DNA from: JADKAV01 sp963732355
GTDB lineage: Bacteria > Actinomycetota > Actinomycetes > S36-B12 > UBA10799
Length of the DNA stretch: 64,000 nucleotides
Direction of reading: 5' to 3'
NCBI GenBank assembly: GCA_963732355.1
Contig: CAVSZD010000011.1
Coordinates: 310,001 to 374,000, forward strand
The position numbers and the translations under genes are program-made. The notes under the pieces are model-generated. The model was given only the letters and a program-made list of their open reading frames with translations, was not told where the DNA came from and did not search any database. Below, piece by piece: positions 7,813-18,627 of the stretch; position 1 is the first letter of the stretch; every line of letters starts with the position of its first letter.

Positions 7813-8838
7813 TTACTGTCCCCGTCTCAAGGTGTAGGGGCGCATCACACCCAAACCCCGCACGGGTCGGCCCCGTTGACCCCGCAACCCGAACCTCAGA
7901 TCTCCCTCAAGGGCGTCCTTCGTCTCCGCATCCACCAACGTCGCCCCGGGCTTGGCCATGGCGGTGAGTCTGCTGGCAAGGTTGACGGTCGTGCCGAATA
8001 CGTCGCCCATGCGCGACACGACCTGGCCGGTCGCGATGCCGATGCGCATCTCGGGAACGCTGTCATCCTCGGCATGGGTCTCGTGCAGCCGCAAGGCGAT
8101 GTTGGCGGCATCCTCGGCAGTCGTGGTCACGAACAGGACCTCGTCGCCAACGGTCTTCACGAGACGGCCGTTGCCGCCGGCCACCACGTCGGCACTGACG
8201 GCCTCGAAACGTTGCACCAACCGGGCCAACTCGTCCTCGGGCAACCTTCTGGACAGCCGGGTGTAACCGACCATGTCCGCGAACCCGACGCTGAGCACAC
8301 CGGACTCGGACCCGTCCGGGGAAGCCCCGCCCACGGCAGCTGCCCGGGTGACTGCGGTGGCAATTGCGCGCCGCCACACGTACACGAGCAGTTCCTCAAG
8401 GTCGGGCATCAGTTTGTTCAGCTCGTCACCGAACTCCCCGAGGGTCCGCGCCGCCAGGCCGTCGGCGGCGTCGATGACACCTTGACGCTCCAGCAGACCC
8501 GCCAGACTGTTGATCTGCCAGTCAGCCAGGCGCGCGGTCGACTGGCCCAGCCCACGCACCAGATCATTGGCGGTGTCGGGGTCGAGGTTGCCGACGCTGA
8601 TCAGGTGCAGCATCCGGTGCAGTGCCGACACGTCCTCCTCGGTGAAGGCAACCGCGTCGCCGACATCGGCGTAACCCATGGAACGCCACAGGACCCGCGC
8701 CGCCTCCAACGGCACACCCGCATCGGCGGCCACCTCATCACGGGTGTACTTGAACGGCCCGCCCAGCAGGCTCTGCTGCAGTTCGTTGATGACCTTGTGG
8801 TGCTTCGGTGGGTTGTCCGCCCCGTCGGACCCAGTCAC
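7813..8838 (-). CDS. class III adenylyl cyclase with N-terminal regulatory domain
   Basis: 341-residue soluble cyclase making cAMP. Residues 1 to about 160 form a helical regulatory region like that of the pH-responsive mycobacterial cyclase Rv1264. The catalytic domain follows: metal Asp188 in SVGFADMVGYT, Lys228 and second metal Asp232 in VKTVGDEVLF, Asn286 and Arg290 in FGTTVNLASR. All are present, so it should be active as a homodimer. Its ATG overlaps the PH-domain gene's stop as ATGA, so the two are co-transcribed. Confidence 0.9.
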   Translation of the reverse strand: MTGSDGADNPPKHHKVINELQQSLLGGPFKYTRDEVAADAGVPLEAARVLWRSMGYADVGDAVAFTEEDVSALHRMLHLISVGNLDPDTANDLVRGLGQSTARLADWQINSLAGLLERQGVIDAADGLAARTLGEFGDELNKLMPDLEELLVYVWRRAIATAVTRAAAVGGASPDGSESGVLSVGFADMVGYTRLSRRLPEDELARLVQRFEAVSADVVAGGNGRLVKTVGDEVLFVTTTAEDAANIALRLHETHAEDDSVPEMRIGIATGQVVSRMGDVFGTTVNLASRLTAMAKPGATLVDAETKDALEGDLRFGLRGQRGRPVRGLGVMRPYTLRRGQ

Positions 8839-9389
8839 GATTCATTCGTGGGCGGGGTGGGATCCACACCCTTGCTGCGCGCCCGACGAAACGCGTCATC
8901 CTCGTCGTGCAGCCGGTAGACCTCCCGCTGCACCTTCTCCACGTCAGGGATGTTCTCGATGACCAACTGCCCGTTCTCGGCAGCACTTTCGACCATAAGA
9001 GTGCCGCAGTTGAGCATCCGCTCCCAGATCGTGTGGTCGAAGGAAACGTCGTTGACCTTCGAAAGCGGCATGTCGCGCCCGCGCCGAGCGATGACCCCGG
9101 TCCTGATGATGATCCGGCGGTTCGTGAAAACGTACTGCGTGGTCCACCAGTAGACGACGGGCCGAATCACCAGGATCACCAACGCGATCACTGCAACCAC
9201 GACCATCGCCCAGATCATGACCGTGCCTGTCGTGCCGTCGAACCAGGAGTTGATCCGGCCCATCAGGAACGCGAAGAGCGCGATGATGACCAACAACCAG
9301 ACGATCGGCCAGATGAGGGTCTTCCGGGCAGGTCTGAGCTCGAATTGCACCTGCTCGTCGTCACCAAGGAGATCTGTTGGGTATCCCAT
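8835..9389 (-). CDS. PH-domain (bacterial PH2/YdbT-like) membrane protein
   Basis: 184 residues. Two membrane segments (about 27-47 and 61-80) are followed by a bacterial PH domain: YVFTNRRIIIRTGVIARRGRDMPLSKVNDVSF is the typical core, here running to about residue 150. The tail is charged. The role is unknown. I chose ATG 9389 (MGYPTDLLGDDE); a CACGAT hexamer lies six bases upstream, and an upstream ATG at 9452 adds non-conserved sequence. It is co-transcribed with the cyclase. Confidence 0.8.
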   Translation of the reverse strand: MGYPTDLLGDDEQVQFELRPARKTLIWPIVWLLVIIALFAFLMGRINSWFDGTTGTVMIWAMVVVAVIALVILVIRPVVYWWTTQYVFTNRRIIIRTGVIARRGRDMPLSKVNDVSFDHTIWERMLNCGTLMVESAAENGQLVIENIPDVEKVQREVYRLHDEDDAFRRARSKGVDPTPPTNES

Positions 9390-9420
9390 ACGCAGATCGT
9401 GCCATGCCCGAGGGCAAAGA

Positions 9421-10179
9421 TCACGCCCGCAAGCTGACATCCGCGGCAGCAACTCGGCGCACGCTGCCGTCCTGCGTGCGCACGACCAGTTGCCCGGTCG
9501 CGTCGATCCCGGTCACATGGCCTTGGAACGTGTCGCCCACCCCGGCGACCGTGACCGACCGATCCATCGTCACGCACTGGTCGCAGTAGGCCTGGATGAG
9601 ACCACAGCGATCGGCATCGCCCGCAGCTTCGACAAAACGGCGCAACCACTCGTGCAGGCCCCTGATCACCGTTGCCAGGATCCGGTCGGCATCGGCATCA
9701 CCGCCGAGTTCGGCCACGCTCACTGCGTGCACATCCGGGCGCATTCCCGCGAAGTCAAGGTTGATCCCGATTCCCACGATGGCTGAGGACCCATCCCGCA
9801 CCGACAAGATGCCGGCCACCTTGCCACCGGAGGCGACCACGTCGTTGGGCCATTTGACACCGATCTGTTCGACGCCACTGGCCCGCACCGCATCGGCAAC
9901 TGCCAGCCCTGCCATCAGCGGCAACCATCCCCACGCCGAGACCGTCGGCGGCACCTCCAGTCGCACCGAGAAGGTCAGCCCGTCACCAGGGCGGCTGACC
10001 CAGTCCCTACCCAATCGGCCCTTGCCTGCTGTCTGTTCGTGCGCAACGCGGATCAGACCGTTTCCCGACACGGAGATGAGGTCGGCGTTGGTCGAGGCCG
10101 TTGTCTGCACCACCGAGGGTGGAGGCCACCCAAACTCGGTACACACGTCGCTGGTCACAGGGAAGTCGCTTTGCGTCAC
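9421..10179 (-). CDS. birA: biotin--[acetyl-CoA-carboxylase] ligase
   Basis: Attaches biotin to the BCCP lysine of the carboxylase encoded at 14181. It has the catalytic loop GKGRLGRDWVSRPG, KWPNDVV and VGIGIN, then a small SH3-like C-terminal domain. There is no N-terminal DNA-binding domain, so it should not repress biotin genes. I chose GTG 10179 (MTQSDFPVTSD) because TACCGT lies seven bases upstream; a TTG at 10230 is the longest alternative. It is divergent from the propionyl-CoA-type carboxyltransferase. Confidence 0.9.
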   Translation of the reverse strand: MTQSDFPVTSDVCTEFGWPPPSVVQTTASTNADLISVSGNGLIRVAHEQTAGKGRLGRDWVSRPGDGLTFSVRLEVPPTVSAWGWLPLMAGLAVADAVRASGVEQIGVKWPNDVVASGGKVAGILSVRDGSSAIVGIGINLDFAGMRPDVHAVSVAELGGDADADRILATVIRGLHEWLRRFVEAAGDADRCGLIQAYCDQCVTMDRSVTVAGVGDTFQGHVTGIDATGQLVVRTQDGSVRRVAAADVSLRA

Positions 10180-10329
10180 GGCGCACACGGTAGCGCCGGG
10201 GAGCCGGCCTGGGCCATTCACAGCGACCAATGGTGGATTCCTGGCAGCTCAGTTGCCGCATTCCCACATGACCCGCCATCGGGCAAGGCCGCGAGGTCAC
10301 CGCATGGGTTCGGTCATAGCCCGCGTTGC

Positions 10330-10335
10330 TACCGT
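10330..10335 (+). promoter_or_regulatory. -10 hexamer TACCGT for the start at 10343
   Basis: Seven bases lie between the hexamer and ATG 10343, consistent with a leaderless or near-leaderless mRNA. Confidence 0.45.
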
Positions 10336-10342
10336 GAATCCC

Positions 10343-11931
<1,589 letters not shown>

Positions 11932-11935
<4 letters not shown>

Positions 11936-12132
11936 GCACGCGCTTCGAGGTGGTGCACGGCAACCCCAGCGAAGAGGAACTGGCGGTGGTCGTCTCGCTG
12001 CTGACCGCAGCCGCGGGGGCACCCGGGCCGACGGCACCGGTCGAAACCTCCAACTGGGCGACTCCGGCCAACCGCGTCACACTTCCTCCAGGCCCAGGCG
12101 CCTGGTGGCGATCAGGATTGCCCCGGTCGTGA
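11932..12132 (+). CDS. accE: acyl-CoA carboxylase epsilon subunit
   Basis: 66-residue actinobacterial accessory subunit that stabilises the alpha-beta carboxylase complex. It shows the family pattern FEVVHGNPSEEELAVV followed by a Pro/Ala linker and a terminal W-W-R-S-G-L-P-R-like motif. It is coupled by GTGA overlaps to accB upstream and to the glycosyltransferase downstream. Confidence 0.85.
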
Positions 12133-13433
12133 TCGACGTCAGCGTGATCGTCCCGGTGTTCAACAAGGGCCCCTACCTGCCCGAGTTGATCGACAGCCTG
12201 CGCAAGCAGACTTCCGGTTCGTTCGACGTGTGGCTGGTGGATGACGGATCTACCGACGGCTCGGAGCGGTTGTGCGACAAGATCGCGGCCTCCGATGAGC
12301 GCTTCCATGTCCTGCACCAGCCCAACTCCGGCTGGCCTGGACGCCCCCGCAACGTGGGGATCGACTTGAGCGAGAGCCGCTACCTGTTCTTCGCCGATGC
12401 CGATGACTGGTGTGAACCCACACTTCTGGCCGACTTGGTCGGATTCGCCGACAGCCACGACAGCGATGTCGTGCTGCCGGTCGTGATCGCCGAGGGGCAC
12501 GCATTCTCGGCACGTGAGTCGGTCTACGAGAGCAACGTGGATCTCGACCAGCGCGAAGCCTTTCAGAGCCTGACACCGCACAAACTGTTCCGCCGGTCGT
12601 ACTTCGAGGGGCTGGGCCTGCGATTCACCGAGGATCGGGTCCCGCTGGAGGACGGCCAACTTGTCGCCCGGGCCTACGTCGGCGGCGGACGGGTCAGCCG
12701 GTTCGGTGATCGGCTCGGGTATCACTACATGGGCCGCGAGGGCACCAACATCTCCTACGCGCCGCGCGATCCGCTGGCCCACGGGCGCAGTGTGGCCAAC
12801 ATCATGGCCTCGGCTCGTCAGCTCCCTCAGCATGCCGACGAGATCATCGTGGACCTGTACCGACGCAAACTGCTGCGTTACCTCGGACCGCGCCAACTTC
12901 CGCACATGCCCCCTGAGCGCCAGACGGCCTACGTGCAAGCCACGGCTGAAATCGCCCAGGAGTTCATCTCCGCGGACCTGGAGTCCGAACTGAGCGGCTG
13001 GCCCCGTCTGGCATCGCGCACGGCACGCCTGGAGTCGGCGCCGATCAGTGTGGCGCTGGCCCAGGCGAGGGCAGACGAACTCGTCCCGGCCGAGCGCAAG
13101 GACGGTCACTGGTTCATCGGCCCCGTGCAGGCCGACGACATCGTTGCTGTCCGGCCCAAGGTCCGACGCACACCGTCCAAGGGGGTCAAGGTCGTCACCC
13201 GGCCTGATTGGGTACGGGTCACGGCCCCTCGGTTGGAGTTCCACATCGACGGACGGGTCGTGGACAGCGACGAGCAACTGCGCCCCATGCACCGCCTTGA
13301 CGGTCAAGCCGTCGTAATGGCGTGCTGGGACGATCTGGAGGTCCCGATCGCCTATGACGGCGAAGAGGTCGTCGAGAACCGGCTCCGGTACAGCCGCGAC
13401 GAGTCAGGTCACCTGACGGTCACCGGGGCGTAG
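12129..13433 (+). CDS. family 2 glycosyltransferase
   Basis: 434 residues. The GT-A fold opens with VSVIVPVFNKGPYLPELID and has VDDGSTDGS and the metal-binding DADDW motif. The C-terminal 150 residues form a beta-rich region without recognised similarity. No membrane segment is seen. GTG 12129 forms a GTGA overlap with accE, which fixes the start; the frame stays open further upstream but overlaps accE and accB. It probably builds a cell-surface glycan; acceptor unknown. It overlaps maf tail to tail by 25 bp. Confidence 0.88.
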   Translation: MIDVSVIVPVFNKGPYLPELIDSLRKQTSGSFDVWLVDDGSTDGSERLCDKIAASDERFHVLHQPNSGWPGRPRNVGIDLSESRYLFFADADDWCEPTLLADLVGFADSHDSDVVLPVVIAEGHAFSARESVYESNVDLDQREAFQSLTPHKLFRRSYFEGLGLRFTEDRVPLEDGQLVARAYVGGGRVSRFGDRLGYHYMGREGTNISYAPRDPLAHGRSVANIMASARQLPQHADEIIVDLYRRKLLRYLGPRQLPHMPPERQTAYVQATAEIAQEFISADLESELSGWPRLASRTARLESAPISVALAQARADELVPAERKDGHWFIGPVQADDIVAVRPKVRRTPSKGVKVVTRPDWVRVTAPRLEFHIDGRVVDSDEQLRPMHRLDGQAVVMACWDDLEVPIAYDGEEVVENRLRYSRDESGHLTVTGA

Positions 13434-14020
13434 TTCCACAACGCGGTCCACTCCAGGCCTGCCTCGCGCACCATTGTGCGAAGCAGTGGTATCCCCAGGC
13501 CGACCACGTTGGCGGGGTCGCCCTCGATCCCTTCGACGAACGCCGAGCCGTACCCGTCCAGCGTGAAACCACCGGCCACGTTGAGCGGCTCACCGGTTGC
13601 CACATAGGCCCGGATCTCCTCGTCGTCGGGTTCGGCGAAGTGCACCGTCGTGGTCGCGGCCGCAGTGAGCATCCCGCTGGGATGGATGAGGCAGTGGCCG
13701 GTGATCAGTCGCCCGGATCGGCCCCGCATATCGCGCCAACGCGCGATCGCAACGTCGGCCAGCAAGGGTTTGCCCAGGCTCTTGCCCTGCACGTCGAGTA
13801 CCGAATCGGCGCCCAGGACCAGTTCCCCCGGGCGCCGCGCGGCCACGTCTTGGGCCTTGGCCTGGGCAAGTGCCACGGCCAGTTCCTGTGGATCGGCCAA
13901 CGGCATGGTGGCGGCCAGTTCCTCCTCGTCCACCGCACTGACGACCACCTCGGGATCGATCCCCGCGGCGCGCAGCAGACGCAATCTCGAAGGCGAGGCG
14001 GAGGCCAGGATCAGACGCAT
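13409..14020 (-). CDS. maf: Maf-family nucleotide pyrophosphatase
   Basis: Hydrolyses non-canonical or excess nucleoside triphosphates to monophosphates. 203 residues, starting LILASASPSRLRLLRAAG (the family signature), then LGADSVLD, GKPL and GGFTLDGYGSAFVEGIEGDPANVVGLG. Its -10 element (TACGAT) lies six bases before ATG 14020, and the palindromic repeat at 14048 covers where a -35 would be. Confidence 0.94.
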   Translation of the reverse strand: MRLILASASPSRLRLLRAAGIDPEVVVSAVDEEELAATMPLADPQELAVALAQAKAQDVAARRPGELVLGADSVLDVQGKSLGKPLLADVAIARWRDMRGRSGRLITGHCLIHPSGMLTAAATTTVHFAEPDDEEIRAYVATGEPLNVAGGFTLDGYGSAFVEGIEGDPANVVGLGIPLLRTMVREAGLEWTALWNYAPVTVR

Positions 14021-14026
14021 GAGCCG

Positions 14027-14032
14027 ATCGTA
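14027..14032 (-). promoter_or_regulatory. -10 hexamer TACGAT, leaderless start of maf
   Basis: Six bases to ATG 14020. The expected -35 position (about 14050-14055) lies inside the left arm of palindrome copy 2. Confidence 0.55.
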
Positions 14033-14047
14033 CGCACGGGGCCCGCG

Positions 14048-14113
14048 TTAGAGGTTGTGCTGTTGGTTAGCGGAACAACGCGTGGATTCGCTAACCAACA
14101 GCACAACCTCTAA
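14048..14113. repeat. 66-bp palindromic repeat, copy 2
   Basis: Exact 23-bp arms (14048-14070, 14091-14113) around a 20-bp centre with ACGCGT. It lies between the divergent maf and accA genes, so it cannot be a transcription terminator for either. Confidence 0.92.
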
Positions 14114-14168
14114 CCAACCGCAGGTGACGGCAGGTCAGCCCCGCACGTGGGGACGACGGGCCTACTCC

Positions 14169-14174
14169 TAGACT
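14169..14174 (+). promoter_or_regulatory. -10 hexamer TAGACT, leaderless start at 14181
   Basis: Six bases to GTG 14181 of the biotin carboxylase gene. Confidence 0.55.
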
Positions 14175-14180
14175 CAAGTT

Positions 14181-15944
14181 GTGCGCAAAGTCCTGATTGC
14201 CAACCGTGGGGAAATCGCCATCCGGGTCGCGCGTGCCTGTCGGGATGCGGGACTGGCCAGTGTGGCCGTCTACGCGAACTCCGACCGGGACGCCCAGCAC
14301 GTGAAGGCAGCCGATGAGGCTTACAGCCTGGACGGTGAAACCGCCGCCGAGACGTACCTGGTCGTGGACAAGTTGCTCGATGCTGCCAAACGCAGCGGAG
14401 CCGACGCCGTTCACCCCGGATACGGATTCCTGAGCGAGAACGCCGACTTCGCCCAGGCCGTGATCGACGCCGGGCTCATCTGGATCGGCCCGCCGCCCTC
14501 CGCCATCCGTTCCCTGGGCGACAAGGTGTCCGCACGCCACATCGCCCAACGCGCCGGCGCCCCGCTGGTCGCAGGCACACCCGACCCCGTCTCTGGGGCC
14601 GACGAGGTCGTCGAGTTCGCCAAGGAGAACGGACTGCCGATCGCGATCAAGGCTGCTTTCGGAGGCGGCGGACGCGGTCTGAAGGTGGCCCGCAATCTTG
14701 AAGAGGTCGGCGAACTCTACGACTCGGCTGTGCGTGAGGCCGTAGCCGCATTCGGTCGCGGAGAGTGCTTCGTCGAGCGGTACCTGGACAACCCCCGGCA
14801 CGTCGAGACGCAGGTGCTGGCCGATATCCACGGCAACGTCGTGGTCGTGTCCACTCGCGACTGCTCGCTGCAGCGCCGCCACCAGAAACTCGTCGAGGAG
14901 GCGCCCGCGCCGTTCCTTTCCGACGCGCAGGTGGCTGAGTTGTACCGGGCCAGTAAGGCGATCGTCAAAGAGGCCGGCTACGTCGGCGCCGGAACCTGCG
15001 AGTTCCTCGTCGGGCAGGACGGCACCATCTCCTTCCTCGAGGTCAACACCCGGCTACAGGTCGAGCACCCGGTGTCCGAGGAAGTCGCTGGCATAGACCT
15101 CGTGCGCGAACAGTTCCGGATCGCCGACGGTGAGGCGCTCGGGTACGAAGACCCGCCACTGCGTGGGCACTCGTTCGAGTTCCGGATCAACGGCGAGGAC
15201 CCTGGGCGCAACTTCCTGCCCGCGCCCGGCGTGCTGACCGTCTGGAAGCCTCCGTCCGGGCCTGGCGTGCGCCTCGACGCAGGGTTCACCACAGGCGATG
15301 TGATCGGCGGCAACTTCGACTCACTGCTGGCCAAGCTCATTGTGACCGGCGCCGACCGCCAGCAGGCTCTAGAGCGTTCCCGCCGTGCCCTCGCCGAGTT
15401 CGAGATCGAAGGCATCGCCACCGCTCTGACATTCCATCGGGTGGTCGTCGAGGACCCGGCGTTCGCACCGCTGGATCCAAAGCAGGAATTCAGCGTGCAT
15501 ACTCGCTGGATCGAGACCGGTTTCGACAACCAGATCCCGCCCTACGGGGGCACGCAGGAGGCTGAGGAGTCCGAGGGCGAGCGTCAGGCCGTGACCGTCG
15601 AGGTGGGTGGCAAACGCATCGAGGTCACCCTTCCCGCAGCTTTGAGCGTGGGTGCAGCAGCTCCCGCCGGGGGTGGCGCCAAGCGCGCAGCGAAACGCGC
15701 CAAGAAATCCGGCAGCGGCGGCGCCGGCGGGGACTCCCTGACCGCCCCGATGCAGGGGACGATCGTCAAGGTCGCGGTCGAAGAGGGACAAACCGTCGAG
15801 GCCGGCGAACTGATCGTCGTGCTTGAGGCCATGAAGATGGAACAGCCTCTCAACGCGCACAAAGCGGGCACTGTCACTGGGCTGAATGCCGAAATCGGGG
15901 CTACGGTACCTACAGGGACAGTTCTCTGCGAGATCAAGGACTAG
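14181..15944 (+). CDS. accA: acyl-CoA carboxylase alpha subunit (biotin carboxylase + BCCP)
   Basis: 587 residues. Biotin carboxylase at about 1-450: VLIANRGEIAIRVARACR, the ATP-grasp loop KAAFGGGGRGLKV, CSLQRRHQKLVEEAPAPF and FLEVNTRLQVEHPVSEEV. A basic Ala/Lys linker leads to the biotinyl domain with VLEAMKMEQPLN; Lys552 is the biotinylation site. It is modified by the ligase at 9421 and is the likely partner of the beta chains at 10343 and 6265. GTG 14181 is probably leaderless. Confidence 0.95.
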   Translation: MRKVLIANRGEIAIRVARACRDAGLASVAVYANSDRDAQHVKAADEAYSLDGETAAETYLVVDKLLDAAKRSGADAVHPGYGFLSENADFAQAVIDAGLIWIGPPPSAIRSLGDKVSARHIAQRAGAPLVAGTPDPVSGADEVVEFAKENGLPIAIKAAFGGGGRGLKVARNLEEVGELYDSAVREAVAAFGRGECFVERYLDNPRHVETQVLADIHGNVVVVSTRDCSLQRRHQKLVEEAPAPFLSDAQVAELYRASKAIVKEAGYVGAGTCEFLVGQDGTISFLEVNTRLQVEHPVSEEVAGIDLVREQFRIADGEALGYEDPPLRGHSFEFRINGEDPGRNFLPAPGVLTVWKPPSGPGVRLDAGFTTGDVIGGNFDSLLAKLIVTGADRQQALERSRRALAEFEIEGIATALTFHRVVVEDPAFAPLDPKQEFSVHTRWIETGFDNQIPPYGGTQEAEESEGERQAVTVEVGGKRIEVTLPAALSVGAAAPAGGGAKRAAKRAKKSGSGGAGGDSLTAPMQGTIVKVAVEEGQTVEAGELIVVLEAMKMEQPLNAHKAGTVTGLNAEIGATVPTGTVLCEIKD

Positions 15945-15962
15945 CCAATCTGGAGGCCAGCC

Positions 15963-17231
15963 ATGAGACGGGTACTCATAACGATTTTCTCGGTCGTGTT
16001 CTTGGGACTCATGGTCGCGCCGGCATCCGCCACGACGATCGACGACGTGGTTACTTCGCTGCAGTCCGATCCGGTCTACAACGACCCCGAGGCGGAGAAC
16101 GCCCTCACTGACTCCGAGGCCCAGGATCTGCGCGACCAGATCGCGACCAGCGGGTCCTCGGTGTTCATCGCCATCCTGCCCGAGGCCGTCAAGGGTGGGC
16201 AGTCCACCGAAGACGTCGTGACCTACCTGCGCAGCAACGTCGGCGAGCCGGGATCGTATGCCGCCGTGGTGGGAGGCGAGTTCCGATCCACCACTCCGGC
16301 CGCAGCCACCTCGGCATTCCAGCAGCAACGCGACAATGGCGTCTTCGCGGTCCTCAGCCAGTACGTGAGCAACGTCGCAACCATCGACTCCGGCGGCACA
16401 GTCACGACCACGGACACGACCTCGCAGGAGTCCGGCGGCAACGCGCTACTCCCAGTGCTCGTACTCGGCGCTGTGGCCGTGGGCGTCGGGGGTCTGTTCT
16501 ACATGGGCAAGCGCAAGCGCAACAAGGCCGACGCCCAGGCCCTGGCCTCGGTCAAGGAAACGATCGACGAGGACATCACCGCGTTCGGGGAGTCGCTGGA
16601 TTCGGTGGACTCCTCAGCAATTTCCACCGAGGACAACCGCGCGGACTGGATGGCTGCCCTCGACCAGTACGACAAGGCCAAGCGGGCCTCGGACACGATG
16701 CGTAACCCCGCTGAGGCAGCCACCGTCACCGAGGCTTTGGACGAGGGCCGCTTCCGGGTGGCCTGCGTGCAGTCCCGGCTGGCCGGTGAGCCCCTGCCCG
16801 ACCGGCGGCCTCCATGCTTCTTCGACCCTCGCCACGGCCTGAGCGTGAAGGATGTGTCCTACATCCCCATGGGCACGAACACCGCCCGCGATGTACCCGC
16901 CTGCGCGGCGTGTGCAGCATCCGTCGATGACGGCCTAGACCCCGATGTCCGCCTGGTGACTGCAGCCAACGGCGCACGGCAGCCGTACTGGCAGGCCGGT
17001 TCGCAGTACGGCGGGTATGCCAGCGGCTACTACGGCAACAGCGGCATGGACCTCTTCTCCACCATCCTGGTCGGCACCATGCTGGGCAACATGATGACCG
17101 GGCCGATGATGTACGGCGGTGGCTGGGGCGGCGACGGTGGCGGCGGCGGCTCCGACTTCGGTGGCGGGGACTTCGGCGGTGGCGACTTCGGAGGCGGAGA
17201 CTTCGGCGGTGGCGACTTCGGGGGCTGGTGA
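15963..17231 (+). CDS. secreted/membrane protein with glycine-rich tail
   Basis: 422 residues, function unknown. A signal peptide (residues 1-23, ending APASA) leads an extracellular region to about 160, one membrane segment at 161-181, then a basic stop-transfer (KRKRNK) and a cytoplasmic part with RRPPCFFDPRHG and a CAAC pair. The end is Gly-rich, with GGGDF repeated five times. It recalls actinobacterial membrane proteins with TPM-like outer regions, but I cannot assign a domain firmly. It follows accA by 18 bp and may be co-transcribed. Confidence 0.75.
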   Translation: MRRVLITIFSVVFLGLMVAPASATTIDDVVTSLQSDPVYNDPEAENALTDSEAQDLRDQIATSGSSVFIAILPEAVKGGQSTEDVVTYLRSNVGEPGSYAAVVGGEFRSTTPAAATSAFQQQRDNGVFAVLSQYVSNVATIDSGGTVTTTDTTSQESGGNALLPVLVLGAVAVGVGGLFYMGKRKRNKADAQALASVKETIDEDITAFGESLDSVDSSAISTEDNRADWMAALDQYDKAKRASDTMRNPAEAATVTEALDEGRFRVACVQSRLAGEPLPDRRPPCFFDPRHGLSVKDVSYIPMGTNTARDVPACAACAASVDDGLDPDVRLVTAANGARQPYWQAGSQYGGYASGYYGNSGMDLFSTILVGTMLGNMMTGPMMYGGGWGGDGGGGGSDFGGGDFGGGDFGGGDFGGGDFGGW

Positions 17232-17241
17232 GCCGGGCGAT

Positions 17242-18627
17242 TCAGTCCGTGCTGTGCAGTCGCCTGGCGGCCTCGGCGATCGAACCACTCAGTGAGGGAT
17301 AGACCGTGAACGTCGTGGCGAGGTCGTCGACGTTGAGCCCAAGATCCACCGCCAGTGCCAGCGGGTAGATCAACTCGCTGGCATTCGGCGCCACGATCAC
17401 GGCCCCGACGACGGTTCCTGAGACCCGGCAGAAGATCTTGACGAAACCGTCCTCGAAACCCTGCATCTTCGCCCGGGCGTTCGTGGACAGCGGCAGTTTG
17501 ATCCCGTGCGCCCTCGCGATTCCAGAATCAACCTCCGCCTGGGTGACCCCGACGCTGGCGATCTGCGGGTCTGTGAAGACGTTGCTGCTCACGACCTTGA
17601 GATCCAGTGGTGAGACCGCCTCGCCGAGTGCGTGCCACATCGCGATCCTGCCCTGCATGGCGGCCACGTTGGCCAGAGGCAGCACACCAGTGCAGTCGCC
17701 AGCGGCATACACACCATTGACGCTCGTGCGCGAGACCCGGTCCACGCGGATGTAGCCGCCCTCGTCGAGGTCAACGCCCACCTGTTCACATCCGAGATCC
17801 GTGGTGTTCGGAACAGCGCCCACGGCCATCAGGCAATGGGTGCCGGCCAGTTGGGTGCCGTCCTGCAACGTCACGATGACCCCGTGTTCGGTGGCCTCGA
17901 CCGACTCGGCGCGGGTCTGCGGTGCGAGTTCCATCCCCCGCTGCTGCAGGACGACCTCCAGAACCTCGGCCGCATCCGGATCCTGGGTCGGCAGCACCCG
18001 CTCTCGCGATGACACCAGGACCACCTGGCTGCCCAGCGACGTGTAGGCACCAGCGAACTCGGCCCCCGTGACCCCCGATCCGACGACGATAAGCCGCTCG
18101 GGAAGCTCGGTGAGGCTGTAGAGCTGCTTCCAGGTCAAGATCCGGCGACCATCCGGGATGGCGGTTGCCAGCTCCCGGGGCCGGGCACCGGTGGCCAGCA
18201 GGATCACATCGGCACGTAGCAGCCGTTCACCGACCTCCACAGTGTCCTTGGCCACCAACCGGGCCCGGTCGTCGATGATTTCCACTCCGGCGTCACGCAA
18301 CCGTCGGGCGATGTCCACGCTCTGGGCCACGGCGAGGTCCAGAACGCGCTCGTTCAGCAGAGGGAAGTCGACGCTCACGGTCCTGGGGCCGGGGACCTCC
18401 CCGGACACGCGCACCCCGAGCTGGCCGGAGATGTTCGCCCGGCCAACGCGCTCAGCAGTGGCAATCAGGGTCTTGCTCGGCACGCAGTCCGTCAAGACCG
18501 CTGCCCCGCCCATGCCAGTGTCCTCGACAACGCTCACGCGGGCGCCGAACTGCGCGGCCACCAGCGCTGCCTCGTACCCGGCTGGACCTCCCCCCAGAAT
18601 GACGACCGACTTGGGTTCCGGGCTCAC
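17242..18627 (-). CDS. lpdA: NAD(P)H-quinone dehydrogenase (LpdA type)
   Basis: 461-residue flavoprotein of the pyridine nucleotide-disulfide family. It has the FAD motif ILGGGPAGYEAALVAAQ, the NAD motif VVGSGVTGAEFAGAY and YAAGDCTG. At the redox site the sequence is GGAAVLTDCVPSKT: the first Cys of the usual disulfide is replaced, as in the mycobacterial LpdA (Rv3303c) that reduces quinones. It is therefore not expected to act as a lipoamide dehydrogenase. GTG 18627 overlaps the Ku stop as GTGA. Confidence 0.88.
   Translation of the reverse strand: MSPEPKSVVILGGGPAGYEAALVAAQFGARVSVVEDTGMGGAAVLTDCVPSKTLIATAERVGRANISGQLGVRVSGEVPGPRTVSVDFPLLNERVLDLAVAQSVDIARRLRDAGVEIIDDRARLVAKDTVEVGERLLRADVILLATGARPRELATAIPDGRRILTWKQLYSLTELPERLIVVGSGVTGAEFAGAYTSLGSQVVLVSSRERVLPTQDPDAAEVLEVVLQQRGMELAPQTRAESVEATEHGVIVTLQDGTQLAGTHCLMAVGAVPNTTDLGCEQVGVDLDEGGYIRVDRVSRTSVNGVYAAGDCTGVLPLANVAAMQGRIAMWHALGEAVSPLDLKVVSSNVFTDPQIASVGVTQAEVDSGIARAHGIKLPLSTNARAKMQGFEDGFVKIFCRVSGTVVGAVIVAPNASELIYPLALAVDLGLNVDDLATTFTVYPSLSGSIAEAARRLHSTD

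Noticed and set aside
7156..8919. 587-codon plus-strand frame across the cyclase and carboxyltransferase genes
   Set aside because: Spans two well-supported minus-strand genes and shows no domain.
9596..10342. Upstream extension of the accB reading frame
   Set aside because: It lies antisense to birA; family homology and a TACCGT -10 element place the start at 10343.
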